Positions 35,689 to 43,344 of a stretch of DNA of 64,000 nucleotides are shown here, one piece after another; within the stretch, counting starts at the first letter, position 1; each line of letters starts with the position of its first letter. Below the pieces are notes generated by a model. The model was given only the letters and a program-made list of their open reading frames with translations. It made no database searches and was not told the DNA's origin. Source of the stretch: Halobacillus locisalis (GTDB taxonomy: Bacteria; Bacillota; Bacilli; Bacillales; Halobacillaceae); assembly GCF_013694105.1 (NCBI RefSeq), contig NZ_JACEFG010000001.1, positions 1,178,001 to 1,242,000 of the forward strand, in the 5' to 3' direction. A program made the position numbers and the translations under genes.

Positions 35689-36136
35689 CACGGAAGTGGG
35701 CTGTTCGTTGGACCTGATTAGCAATCATACCATGAGACACAGGAACATTGATTGAGGTTCCGTTCGAGAATTGTATCGTAGTGGTTTGGTCAGATTCTCC
35801 ATGATAAGACCGAATGAACTTATGCGCAATCCAACTGCAATCTTTACGCTTTGGGGAAATGATAGGGAAGAAATAAATTCTCATCGCTTCGGAAATGACA
35901 ATCGGAGGTTTGTGTGTGTAGCCTGTCATCTGTTTTGTTCCTGATATTCGACCATCCAAACTGCTTGCAAAGTAGCGGCAGGAATCATCTACAACCTGGC
36001 TTGGACATTTTTCAATCTCAAAACTTCCTTTAGATTCCACCACTTCTGTCATAACTCGTCCATGCTGATCGTATTTTGCAATTAAAGCCATCGTTTCCGG
36101 GTTGATCTCGTACTCTTTCTTTACAACGTATTCCAT
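35609..36136 (-). CDS. comK: competence transcription factor ComK
   Basis: 175-residue DNA-binding activator of DNA-uptake genes. Conserved ComK blocks: DDSCRYFASSLDGR, HKPPIVISEAMRIYFFPIISP, CSWIAHKFI, and FSNGTSINVPVS-NQVQRTAHFR. The start is taken at ATG 36136, 9 nt after AAAGGATG, giving an N-terminus MEYVVKKEYEINPETMALI like other ComKs; upstream ATGs lack sites. It stops soon after the last conserved block, making the C-terminus about 20 residues shorter than in B. subtilis (192 aa). The 3' end overlaps yhjD in antisense. Confidence 0.88.
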   Translation of the reverse strand: MEYVVKKEYEINPETMALIAKYDQHGRVMTEVVESKGSFEIEKCPSQVVDDSCRYFASSLDGRISGTKQMTGYTHKPPIVISEAMRIYFFPIISPKRKDCSWIAHKFIRSYHGESDQTTTIQFSNGTSINVPVSHGMIANQVQRTAHFRVILEDRLRTLPSAADIPHERVAETFS

Positions 36137-36456
36137 CCGCTTCAACATCCTTTCGGTATCAGGTGGCGGCAGTCCTTCATCCATCGGCGCCCGCCGCTCA
36201 TCCCCTTAAATTTACCAAACATTAGCGGAAATGTCTAAACTTTCTTACAAAAATATGAACCTACTTCCTATCTCTGTTATACTACAAACACATACTTCTT
36301 TTTACCTACTCGGTTCACAATCCGATTCTCTTTTCTCCTCACGGCCAAAATCTGGGTTGAGAAGAGTGAAAAATTCCAACTCCGGCTGAATTCTAGCGGG
36401 TTGATCCATACACAGCACCACCTATTCTACCATATTTCCTAAAAGGAGGGGTTAAG
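36137..36456. other. comK / DUF3939-like divergent intergenic region
   Basis: Divergent gap of about 320 nt, AT-rich near comK. A TATACT/GTATAA pair around 36277-36284 could serve as -10 on either strand. No AAAA-N5-TTTT ComK box pair and no ORF with a ribosome site were recognised. Confidence 0.35.
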
Positions 36457-36918
36457 ATGTGGAAGCGAAAGAAAAAGAAAACGGACTTAGGTAAACATCC
36501 ACTGGAAACAAAGGACCTTTCAATCAATGAAATCCGAAAAGCCATTCATGCCTTCTCAGACCAGAAGCCTGCACATGTTCCATTAAGCGTCCTTATTCAT
36601 GAAGATTTGACTCTTGACTATGATTTGCTCGCCCCTTATCTCCACGCTCAACCGAGCCGCCCGTTTTACATGTCGAGGGAAACCTACGAACTGTTTGAAG
36701 AAAGTGATTATGAACTAGCGAAAGAAATCGATATCGTCCAACGTGCCGTTGATGAGTACATGAAGCAGCAACAAGAAGCCCCTGTCATTGATGACGACCC
36801 ATACAAACGGATAAATTATTATAAGCTGAAACGGCTTGACTTGTTACACGAACGTCCAGAAAGAGAATACTATTTAACCAAAGAAGAATTTATGATTACC
36901 TATAAGAAGCCAAAATAA
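36457..36918 (+). CDS. DUF3939-like hypothetical protein
   Basis: 153 residues, soluble, with a lysine-rich N-terminus (MWKRKKKKTD) followed by a conserved-looking domain (LSINEIRKAIHAFSDQ, VLIHEDLTLDYDLLAPYL, FYMSRETYELFEE, RINYYKLKRLDLL, EYYLTKEEFMITY). It resembles the DUF3939 family of Bacillaceae. Strong AAAAGGAGGGG site. No terminator is obvious after it. Function unknown. Confidence 0.6.
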   Translation: MWKRKKKKTDLGKHPLETKDLSINEIRKAIHAFSDQKPAHVPLSVLIHEDLTLDYDLLAPYLHAQPSRPFYMSRETYELFEESDYELAKEIDIVQRAVDEYMKQQQEAPVIDDDPYKRINYYKLKRLDLLHERPEREYYLTKEEFMITYKKPK

Positions 36919-36964
36919 ATGGAAGTCTCAATCAATACTGGCATTAAGGATGGTAAGGCGAGAT

Positions 36965-36996
36965 AAAAAAAGGACCAATGCTCACGTGAGCATTGG
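36965..36996 (-). terminator. orphan intrinsic terminator
   Basis: 22-bp perfect palindrome at 36975-36996 (half-site CCAATGCTCAC) followed on the minus strand by CCTTTTTTTA. T run only on the minus-strand side, so it terminates leftward transcription. Confidence 0.8.
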
Positions 36997-37172
36997 CCAA
37001 AGAGACGACTGGTTAACTTTTGAGTGAGGGAATAAAATTTGAAAAAGTTCTTCCTTCGAAGAGCTTTTTCTCGAAAAACACTCTTCAGTAATAGTTCATT
37101 ACTGACCTATTTATGACAACCAGATCATAAATAGCAATTGAGATCAATAAGCATCATCGCTTATCTGTTTCT
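36965..37172 (-). ncRNA. candidate structured minus-strand RNA
   Basis: A minus-strand intrinsic terminator at 36965-36996 has no protein gene in front of it: the next gene on that strand has its own terminator at 37543. Between them on the minus strand come four further hairpins with only short links: 37147-37164 (6 bp), 37107-37134 (10 bp, perfect), 37085-37105 (8 bp, perfect), 37041-37070 (13 bp with one wobble pair). A TATACT (37184-37179) gives a possible start near 37172, but its -35 is poor. No known RNA family recognised. Confidence 0.45.
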
Positions 37173-37542
37173 TATTGTAGTATATTTCTCCACATCCTTC
37201 ACCGAAAGATTTTTGCGGAAGACCGCAACACGTTGCAAACTTGTTAGTTTATGACATGCATACCTCTTCACGTTCCCCTTTAGCATATGCTGCGTCACTA
37301 CGTCCCCTCTTATTTCTCAGTATTCAGTATGAATGAGAAAACACTCATCTTTTGTTCCCATCCTCCATTTTAATAAGCAGATGCTGACGGTGTTTGCGGA
37401 CGTTCGCAGCATTCGCGAAAGATATTGGCAGATCCCACACTCCCACATCTTTCACACTACAGAAAACGAGATCTTTCATGGTTGTAAAGACTCTTTGGTA
37501 ATCACACTATTCCCTCAACTCTAGAAGATGATCGCTTGCTAA

Positions 37543-37571
37543 AAAACAACCCCTACGAATAGGAGTTGTTT
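37543..37571 (-). terminator. terminator of lcfB
   Basis: Stem AAACAACTCCTA/TAGGGGTTGTTT with T tail, just after the lcfB stop codon. The region 37173-37540 before it holds no believable gene; one plus-strand frame (37333-37524) lacks a ribosome site. Confidence 0.8.
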
Positions 37572-37579
37572 CAACATCA

Positions 37580-39118
37580 TTATGATTGAGCTAATTTCTC
37601 ACGTAAGTTCTTACGAAGAATCTTTCCGGTCGTATTCTTCGGAAGTTCTTCCATGAACTCTACTTTTGAAGGAATCTTATACTTGGCTAAATGGGCGCTA
37701 CAATAGTCGATGACACCCTGTTCGGTGAGTGACGGATCGTCGACAACGATGAAACTGATGACCGATTCTCCGAGTTCAGGGTGAGGAGCGCCCACAACCG
37801 CGACTTCGCTTATGTTTGGATGGTCATATAACACTTCCTCCACTTCACGTGGATACACATTGTATCCGCCAACGAGAATCATATCTTTTTTACGATCCAC
37901 GATATAGAAGTATCCTTCATCATCAACGCGCGCCATATCACCCGTATATAACCATCCTTCTTTAATTGTGACAGCTGTCTCTTCAGGCATCTTGTAATAC
38001 CCTTTCATAACGTTCGGACCTTGGACGACGAGTTCGCCTACTTCCCCAACCGGAACTTCTTCACCTAATTCATCGACGATTTTATTTTTTACGTTTCGAA
38101 TGTTCTGACCGATTGAACCTGCCTTCCGAGGTCGATCAAGCGGATTGAATGCTGTTACAGGAGAAGCTTCTGACAATCCGTACCCTTCAGAAACACGTAC
38201 ATTGAACTGCTCTTCAAACGCGTTCAATAACGCTACTGGCAGCGATGAACCTCCTGATATGCATAGACGCATGTTTCGGAACGTGTCCACTTGCTCTTTT
38301 CCTGTTTGCAACAGATAATTGTACATCGTAGGCACACCAGCAAAAACGGTTGCTTTCTGCTCTTCTGCAATACCAAAAACATCCTGCGGTGAAAACTTAG
38401 GTACTATTAATACCGTACCACCGTTCATTACTGGTGCATTTAGAGCAACCGTCAAGCAGAACACATGGAACATTGGCAACGTAGCAATCACTCGATCTTC
38501 AGAAGAAAAACTAAGATAGTCAGCGACATCGCTCGCGTTGGAGTAGATGTTCTGATGAGTCAACATAGCTCCCTTCGGCTTCCCGGTCGTCCCTGATGTG
38601 TATAAGATAACAGCTACATCGTCTCTATTCAAAGCAGGCTTGTCGTAAGTTAAGCTACCTGCCGCAACAGACTTTGTAAACGATTTCATTTTTCCCACTA
38701 ACGAAGAGGAGTCTAAATCAATACCAGACCCTGTGTCGCCAACAAAATAATGCCCTACATTTAAATGAGAATCCATATGCTCAAATTTTTCGAATAACAT
38801 GTCCATCGTGATGACGACTTTAACGTCCCCGTTTTTTAAAATGTAACTCATTTCATCAACCGTGTATGTTGGATTAATCGGAATAACTGTCATTCCTGCT
38901 CTTAAAGCACCATATAGTCCAATCATAAATAGAGGACTGTTCCCACTGACCAAAGCTACATGATCTCCCTTGCCGTAACCCATGTCCGTTAAAGTCGATG
39001 CAAATTTAGTGACTGATGCATCAAACTCCTGGTAACTCACGCCTCCTCCTTGGAATATGTAAGCTTCTTTCTTTGGATTCTCAAGAGCCGTCTTCTCTAG
39101 CTGATCACTAATATTCAT
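37580..39118 (-). CDS. lcfB: long-chain fatty-acid-CoA ligase LcfB (YhfL)
   Basis: 512-residue ANL-superfamily enzyme that activates fatty acids with ATP and CoA. AMP-binding P-loop LYTSGTTGKPKGAML near residue 175, A5 motif GYGLSEASP, A7 YTGDMARVDDEGY, A8 DRKKDMILVGGYNVYPREVE and the C-terminal lysine in LPKNTTGKILRKNLR. Length and neighbours (lplJ, yhfI) match B. subtilis LcfB/YhfL. A perfect FadR-type operator lies at its promoter. Ribosome site GGGAGGGG before ATG 39118. Confidence 0.93.
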   Translation of the reverse strand: MNISDQLEKTALENPKKEAYIFQGGGVSYQEFDASVTKFASTLTDMGYGKGDHVALVSGNSPLFMIGLYGALRAGMTVIPINPTYTVDEMSYILKNGDVKVVITMDMLFEKFEHMDSHLNVGHYFVGDTGSGIDLDSSSLVGKMKSFTKSVAAGSLTYDKPALNRDDVAVILYTSGTTGKPKGAMLTHQNIYSNASDVADYLSFSSEDRVIATLPMFHVFCLTVALNAPVMNGGTVLIVPKFSPQDVFGIAEEQKATVFAGVPTMYNYLLQTGKEQVDTFRNMRLCISGGSSLPVALLNAFEEQFNVRVSEGYGLSEASPVTAFNPLDRPRKAGSIGQNIRNVKNKIVDELGEEVPVGEVGELVVQGPNVMKGYYKMPEETAVTIKEGWLYTGDMARVDDEGYFYIVDRKKDMILVGGYNVYPREVEEVLYDHPNISEVAVVGAPHPELGESVISFIVVDDPSLTEQGVIDYCSAHLAKYKIPSKVEFMEELPKNTTGKILRKNLREKLAQS

Positions 39119-39132
39119 TTGTTGCCCCTCCC

Positions 39133-39158
39133 TATAATGAATGAATAGTCATTCATTA
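39133..39158. promoter_or_regulatory. FadR-type operator of lcfB
   Basis: Perfect 11-bp inverted repeat ATAATGAATGA-4-TCATTCATTAT, containing TGAATGAATAGTCATTCA, which fits the Bacillus FadR consensus TGAATGAMTANTCATTCA. It overlaps a minus-strand TATAAT (39159-39154) and ends 15 nt before the lcfB start, so binding would block transcription until long-chain acyl-CoA accumulates. Confidence 0.8.
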
Positions 39159-39316
39159 TATTAGTTTAAATATTCTTTTTTATTATAAAATACTGAAAAT
39201 TATTTATCAATCTTTCTATTTCCATTTCCTTCTTCAACCTTCATGATACTCCCCCATATCTTAAAGACTCAGTTTTCGTATAGTTTGATGATTTCCGTTG
39301 CCTAGAGTAGTGTTCG

Positions 39317-39433
39317 AAGGGACGGGAAATAACTCGCTTTCCGTGGGCATGTGCTGAGCTTCCTCAGGCTTCGCCTTGCGGGATCTCACCGATCATGTAC
39401 ATCCCACAGGAGTCTCGCCATTTCCCGACCCTT
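39317..39433. repeat. dispersed palindromic element, copy C
   Basis: 117 bp bounded by inverted repeats AAGGGACGGGAAAT (39317) and ATTTCCCGACCCTT (39420). Differs from the reverse complement of copy F at only four positions by eye. Homology extends into both flanks (about 39268-39460). Internal words CTCGCTTTCCGTGGGC, GAGCTTCCTCAGGC and CACAGGAGTCTCGC are shared with copy A. No coding potential. Confidence 0.8.
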
Positions 39434-39581
39434 CTTACTTTTATTTGGAGAACGGAAACATCTGATGAGCTGGTTAACCTCAAATGAAAGCCGGATGTTC
39501 TGATATATTGCTAGCTAGCGCATTGTTCGATAGATCAGACGCACCTACACATTGAGGGGTCGTTCCTCTCTATATCGAAAA

Positions 39582-39713
39582 GGGGTGGTTTTAAAACAGC
39601 GAGACTCCCGCGGGAGAAGGACCCAGGCGATACCCAAAGGGAGTGTGAATCGACGACCGAGGAGGCTTGCCGGTTCCCCCGCAGGAAAGCGAGTTGTTTC
39701 AAAACAACCCCCC
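39582..39713. repeat. dispersed palindromic element, copy D (filled site)
   Basis: About 130 bp between imperfect inverted ends GGGGTGGTTTTAAAAC (39582) and GTTTCAAAACAACCCC (39697). The core is like copy B (GCGAGACTCCCGCGGGAG, GAGGAGGCT, CCGCAGGAAAGCGAG). The flanks 39560-39585 and 39708-39763 reappear, inverted and joined without the core, at 59136-59215. With copy C it fills most of the 745-nt gap between lcfB and lplJ. Confidence 0.8.
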
Positions 39714-39796
39714 TACTCCTAGTAAGGTGACGAACCCTATACATCTCAGAATCGAGTGTTCAAAATTACTGCCCGATTCTTGAAGAAATTTATAAA

Positions 39797-39853
39797 CTAA
39801 AAAACCCTTCGTGCCTGAGTGAATTTCACTCTCAGACACGGAGGGTTTCTGTG
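39797..39853 (-). terminator. terminator of lplJ
   Basis: 18-bp stem with three mismatches (AAACCCTTCGTGCCTGAG at 39802 with CTCAGACACGGAGGGTTT at 39831), followed by TTTTTTAG on the minus strand. Confidence 0.85.
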
Positions 39854-39863
39854 CTTGTTTGGC

Positions 39864-40865
39864 TTAATAAAGCATGTCTATGAAATCTTCTTTGGTAATC
39901 TTCCCTAGATAATGCGAGACATCTAAGTCCCCAATGGCATCAGACAAGGCTTTACGTTCATATTGTGTACCAATGAGACGTTCTTCAATTTCGCTGATAT
40001 CCCCGACACCGAAGAAATCTCCATATATCTTCGCGTTTTGAACGTAGCCTTTTGTCACGTCCAGACGGATATCGTAGGTGCCGGCACCTTCTATTCTTTT
40101 ATTTTGCTGAATATTGAATTTCGGTGATTTCCCGTAGTTCCAATCCCAATTTTTGTAGCGTTCTTCTGCTAACTTATAGATATTTTCCCAGTCTTCCTTG
40201 GTCAGTTTGTACTGAGGTACATCTTTAACGTCTTCAACATCAAAGATATAGCGAAGAATAAGATCTTTGAACTCTTCCATTGAAACTTCTTCATTTAGAA
40301 ATTCAGAAATATTCGCCACGCGGCTGCGAATCGATTTGATTCCTTTCGACTTGATTTTTTCTGTTTTTACATTTAGTGCAGAAACAACATTCTCAATTTC
40401 AGAGTCGAGCATGAGCGTTCCATGACTGAACATGCGGCCTTTTGTTGAAAATTGAGCATTACCTGAGATTTTACGACCATCTTCTGCGACGATATCATTT
40501 CGGCCTGATAACTCGGCATTGACACCTAATTTTTTCAACGCTTCCGTTACGGGTTCTGTAAATTTAGCGAAGTCATGAAAACTGTCACCATCGTCTTTAG
40601 TAATAAAGCTGAAGTTCAAGTTTCCTAAATCATGATACACCGCTCCACCGCCTGATAGGCGCCTGACCACCTGGATGTTGTTCTCTTCCACATAGTTGGT
40701 ATTGATTTCTTCCACAGTATTTTGGTTCTTACCAATGATAATCGATGGCTCATTGATATAGAAAAGTAAGTACGTTTCGTTGATATCGAGGTTCTTCAAG
40801 GCATATTCCTCGATAGCTAAATTGATCCTTGGGTCATTAATTCCCTCATGATCGATGAAAAGCAT
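39864..40865 (-). CDS. lplJ: lipoate-protein ligase LplJ
   Basis: 333 residues. Attaches free lipoate or octanoate to lipoyl domains using ATP. Catalytic-domain motifs: INEPSIIIGKNQNTVEEIN, the lipoyl-AMP loop VVRRLSGGGAVYHDLGNLNFSFI, SGRNDIVAEDGRKISGNAQ with the ligase lysine, and GTLMLDS. A C-terminal accessory domain follows (about 245-333). Positioned like B. subtilis lplJ (yhfJ) between lcfB and yhfI. ATG 40865 follows AAAGGATG. Confidence 0.94.
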   Translation of the reverse strand: MLFIDHEGINDPRINLAIEEYALKNLDINETYLLFYINEPSIIIGKNQNTVEEINTNYVEENNIQVVRRLSGGGAVYHDLGNLNFSFITKDDGDSFHDFAKFTEPVTEALKKLGVNAELSGRNDIVAEDGRKISGNAQFSTKGRMFSHGTLMLDSEIENVVSALNVKTEKIKSKGIKSIRSRVANISEFLNEEVSMEEFKDLILRYIFDVEDVKDVPQYKLTKEDWENIYKLAEERYKNWDWNYGKSPKFNIQQNKRIEGAGTYDIRLDVTKGYVQNAKIYGDFFGVGDISEIEERLIGTQYERKALSDAIGDLDVSHYLGKITKEDFIDMLY

Positions 40866-40931
40866 GTATAACTCATCCTTTCTCTATAAATTATCCTATT
40901 CTATTGTAATCGTTCCGACAAGAATAGACAA

Positions 40932-41663
40932 TTATCCACTCCACGACAGCCCTTCTTCTGCTATTTGGATGGTTCCCTTGAAGACGTCTTCCGCTTCCTG
41001 TCTCAGCCTAGGCAATTGACCGAAATGAGGGAGGTGGCTGAGCCACAGTGTATCGACCTTAGCTTCTGCTGCAATCGTCGCAGCTTCTTCACTCGTCATA
41101 TGACCAGCTTTCGATCCATCCATTCCTTTATAAAAGTTTGTATCTGTGATCAACAAATCTGCCTCCTCAGCAAAACCGATCCATTCTTTCATATAACTTG
41201 TATCTGCTGTATATACGACGCTATGCTCACCATCTGAAACCCTCATACCATAGCACGCTACAGGGTGTTGCGTCTTTTGGAAATCAATGGTGAACGGTCC
41301 CACTTGCAAGGGGTCTTCTGGGTTATAGCGATGGCCTTTCGTGTACTGATGAGTGAGTTGATCGAATTTCTCTTTTTCCTCCGCGTGACCATAAATAGGT
41401 AAAATATCTGATGTCTCGTTCAACGTATTTTTAACGAGACAGGCATACTGAAGTGCCCCTATATCCGCAATATGATCATGATGATAATGCGAGAGTACCA
41501 CTGCATCTACGTCACTTATTTTGACGAATTGTTGCATTCTTGAAAGCACTCCACTCCCACAATCAACCAACATTCGGAACCCATCTCTTTCAAATAAATA
41601 ACCTGAAGTCGCACTTCCTGCTGCAGGGTAAGCACCCCAATAACCAATGACTGTCACTTTCAT
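40932..41663 (-). CDS. yhfI: metallo-beta-lactamase-fold hydrolase YhfI
   Basis: 243-residue MBL-fold protein of the RNase Z/phosphodiesterase-like group. Metal ligands: LSHYHHDHI near residue 60, His in QKTQHPVACYGM, Asp in YTADTSYM, and a final His in LWLSHLPHFG. Start ATG 41663 follows AGGGAGTGG; the 41672 start is less well placed. Substrate unknown. Same place as yhfI in B. subtilis, next to lplJ and yhfH. Confidence 0.88.
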   Translation of the reverse strand: MKVTVIGYWGAYPAAGSATSGYLFERDGFRMLVDCGSGVLSRMQQFVKISDVDAVVLSHYHHDHIADIGALQYACLVKNTLNETSDILPIYGHAEEKEKFDQLTHQYTKGHRYNPEDPLQVGPFTIDFQKTQHPVACYGMRVSDGEHSVVYTADTSYMKEWIGFAEEADLLITDTNFYKGMDGSKAGHMTSEEAATIAAEAKVDTLWLSHLPHFGQLPRLRQEAEDVFKGTIQIAEEGLSWSG

Positions 41664-41781
41664 TATTACCACTCCCTATGTCTTTTGAACTAATTATATA
41701 TTGTTTTATAACAGATTGTTGATTTCTGCATATTGTTATAATACAATGGTTTTACAATAAAAATTTGGAGGGGATTTCCTA

Positions 41782-41910
41782 ATGATGAGTATAGTTGAGT
41801 TCTTCCGAAACCTACCTAAGAAACACTGCTCCAATTGTGGCAACGTTATTCAGGAACAAGCGGACTGCTATGGCAACATTTGTGATGACTGTGATCACCC
41901 GGCTCGTTAA
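41782..41910 (+). CDS. yhfH: YhfH-family zinc-ribbon microprotein
   Basis: 42 residues: MMSIVEFFRNLPKKHCSNCG, then a pair CDDCDHPAR, making a CxxC-x15-CxxC zinc ribbon. TTGGAGGGG precedes ATG 41782 (a second ATG at 41785 is possible). It matches the YhfH family in size and in lying divergently beside yhfI. A -10-like TATAAT precedes it and a terminator follows. Function unknown. Confidence 0.75.
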   Translation: MMSIVEFFRNLPKKHCSNCGNVIQEQADCYGNICDDCDHPAR

Positions 41911-41955
41911 TGGTAGTATTCCACAAATGAATAGAAATGGAACCATCAAATTTGG

Positions 41956-41985
41956 AGCAGCTTATTGAATAGGCTGCTTTTTTTT
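41956..41985 (+). terminator. terminator of yhfH
   Basis: Stem AGCAGCTTAT/ATAGGCTGCT with T8 tail, about 45 nt after the stop codon. Confidence 0.85.
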
Positions 41986-42041
41986 GCTTCTTTACCTTTC
42001 CTTCCATGTTTTCACCCCCTTTACCCTACTACAGAAATACA

Positions 42042-42073
42042 AAATCCCGTATTGCGTATAAACACAATACGGG
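42042..42073 (-). terminator. terminator of the LacI-family gene
   Basis: Stem CCCGTATTGTGT/GCGCAATACGGG-type (one mismatch) with ATTTTG on the minus strand, 7 nt after the stop codon. Confidence 0.7.
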
Positions 42074-42079
42074 AGGTTT

Positions 42080-43093
42080 CTATTTTGCAATGCTATGTCT
42101 CTTTTCCGAAGAGTTTCGTACAAGTAGTTTATGCGAATATATATATCTTCTTGGTGTTGTTGAACTAGAGTGGAGCAGTTGCTGAATCAGCACCTCTATT
42201 GTCCGATCAGCCATTTTGGTTATCGGCTGCTCCACAGTCGTCACAGCGGGCGCCATTAGAAGAGAAAGCATTTGATTATCGAACCCGACCACAGCCAAAT
42301 CATCAGGAATCGCCCAGCCACAATGAGAAGCTTCATAAACAATACCGGCAGCAACTTCGTCAGATCCTGTGAACACGCCGTCGATCAGCGGAAATTCTTC
42401 TTTGATTTTACGGAAAGCGTTACGACCATCTTCTACTTGAATGACCCAATCCATGACAGCCTCTTCTATAAAAGGCAATCCTCTCTCCTTCAGCGCTCGC
42501 TTAAATCCTGCCAAACGCTCCATCGCAAGATGCGTAAGTGTACCACCACTGAGATAAGCAAGGTTCGTACACCCTTGATCAATTAAGTGCAACGTTGACT
42601 CATAAGCCGCTTTCCGGTGGTCCATATGTATCATAGGAACAGGTGTATCCTCCATGTATTCGTTACACAAAACAATCGGACCAGACTCCAAGTAAGGCTC
42701 GACAACTTCCCACTCATTGACAAGTGACGTCATCACCACCCCATCCACTTGCTTGGTCTTTAATAGTTGAAGGTAATCCAATTCTTTCTTTTTTGAATCA
42801 TGTGTTTGGCAGACAATAACTTGATACCCCCACTGAGAAGCTTTCTTCTCCATTGATTCAATCAAGTTACCAAAAAACGGATTCGTAATACGGGGCAGGA
42901 GAACGGCGATTGTATCCGTCCTTTGACTGCGCAGACGACGTGCAGAAGAATTGGGGACGTATCCAAGTTCATCCATTGCTTGTAGGATCCGTTGTTTTTT
43001 CTCATCTGTCACATAAGGCTGGTCATTGATTACACGAGACACTGTAGTCCGCGATAAGCCAGCTAACTTTGCTACATCTTCTATCGTAGCCAT
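42080..43093 (-). CDS. LacI-family transcriptional regulator
   Basis: 337 residues: N-terminal helix-turn-helix and hinge (MATIEDVAKLAGLSRTTVSR, then YVPNSSARRLRSQ) and a periplasmic-binding-like effector domain (TDTIAVLLPRITNPFFGNLI, DGVFTGSDEVAAGI, VVGFDNQMLSLLMAPAVTTVEQP). Start ATG 43093 follows TAGGGGG; an ORF extension to 43174 runs through the probable operator. No sugar genes adjoin it, so its regulon cannot be inferred. Similar in size to B. subtilis DegA, without further evidence for that identity. Confidence 0.9.
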   Translation of the reverse strand: MATIEDVAKLAGLSRTTVSRVINDQPYVTDEKKQRILQAMDELGYVPNSSARRLRSQRTDTIAVLLPRITNPFFGNLIESMEKKASQWGYQVIVCQTHDSKKKELDYLQLLKTKQVDGVVMTSLVNEWEVVEPYLESGPIVLCNEYMEDTPVPMIHMDHRKAAYESTLHLIDQGCTNLAYLSGGTLTHLAMERLAGFKRALKERGLPFIEEAVMDWVIQVEDGRNAFRKIKEEFPLIDGVFTGSDEVAAGIVYEASHCGWAIPDDLAVVGFDNQMLSLLMAPAVTTVEQPITKMADRTIEVLIQQLLHSSSTTPRRYIYSHKLLVRNSSEKRHSIAK

Positions 43094-43126
43094 ACGTATT
43101 CCCCCTACTAGATTTCTACCTTTCTT

Positions 43127-43140
43127 TGAAAACGTTTCCA
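43127..43140. promoter_or_regulatory. LacI/cre-like operator
   Basis: TGAAAACGTTTCCA, near-palindromic around the central CG, fits the cre consensus at all but one position and is also the usual half-site type for LacI-family autoregulators. It lies 34 nt before the start codon of the LacI-family gene, so autoregulation or CcpA control is plausible. Confidence 0.5.
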
Positions 43141-43285
43141 TATAAATGATACTAATCATCCCGTCATTCTGCAAGCCCTTTCAAAAAAATGATTTACAGA
43201 AATCGTAAGCTCAGACACTTGTTCACTAGTGGAAGGTTCATACATCCCTCATACCTATAGCTCTGCCCCCTCCCTTCTTTTAAAT

Positions 43286-43322
43286 AAAAAAACACCGGAT
43301 GAGTGGTCCATCCGATGTTTTT
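43286..43322 (-). terminator. terminator of the hem operon
   Basis: Stem AAACATCGGATG/CATCCGGTGTTT with T run on the minus strand, after the hemY stop codon. Confidence 0.85.
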
Positions 43323-43344
43323 CCTGCATATATGATCTGCTTAT

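Noticed and set aside
37333-37524. 63-codon plus-strand frame in the gap before lcfB.
   Set aside because: No ribosome site, unusual amino-acid composition, and no resemblance to known small proteins.
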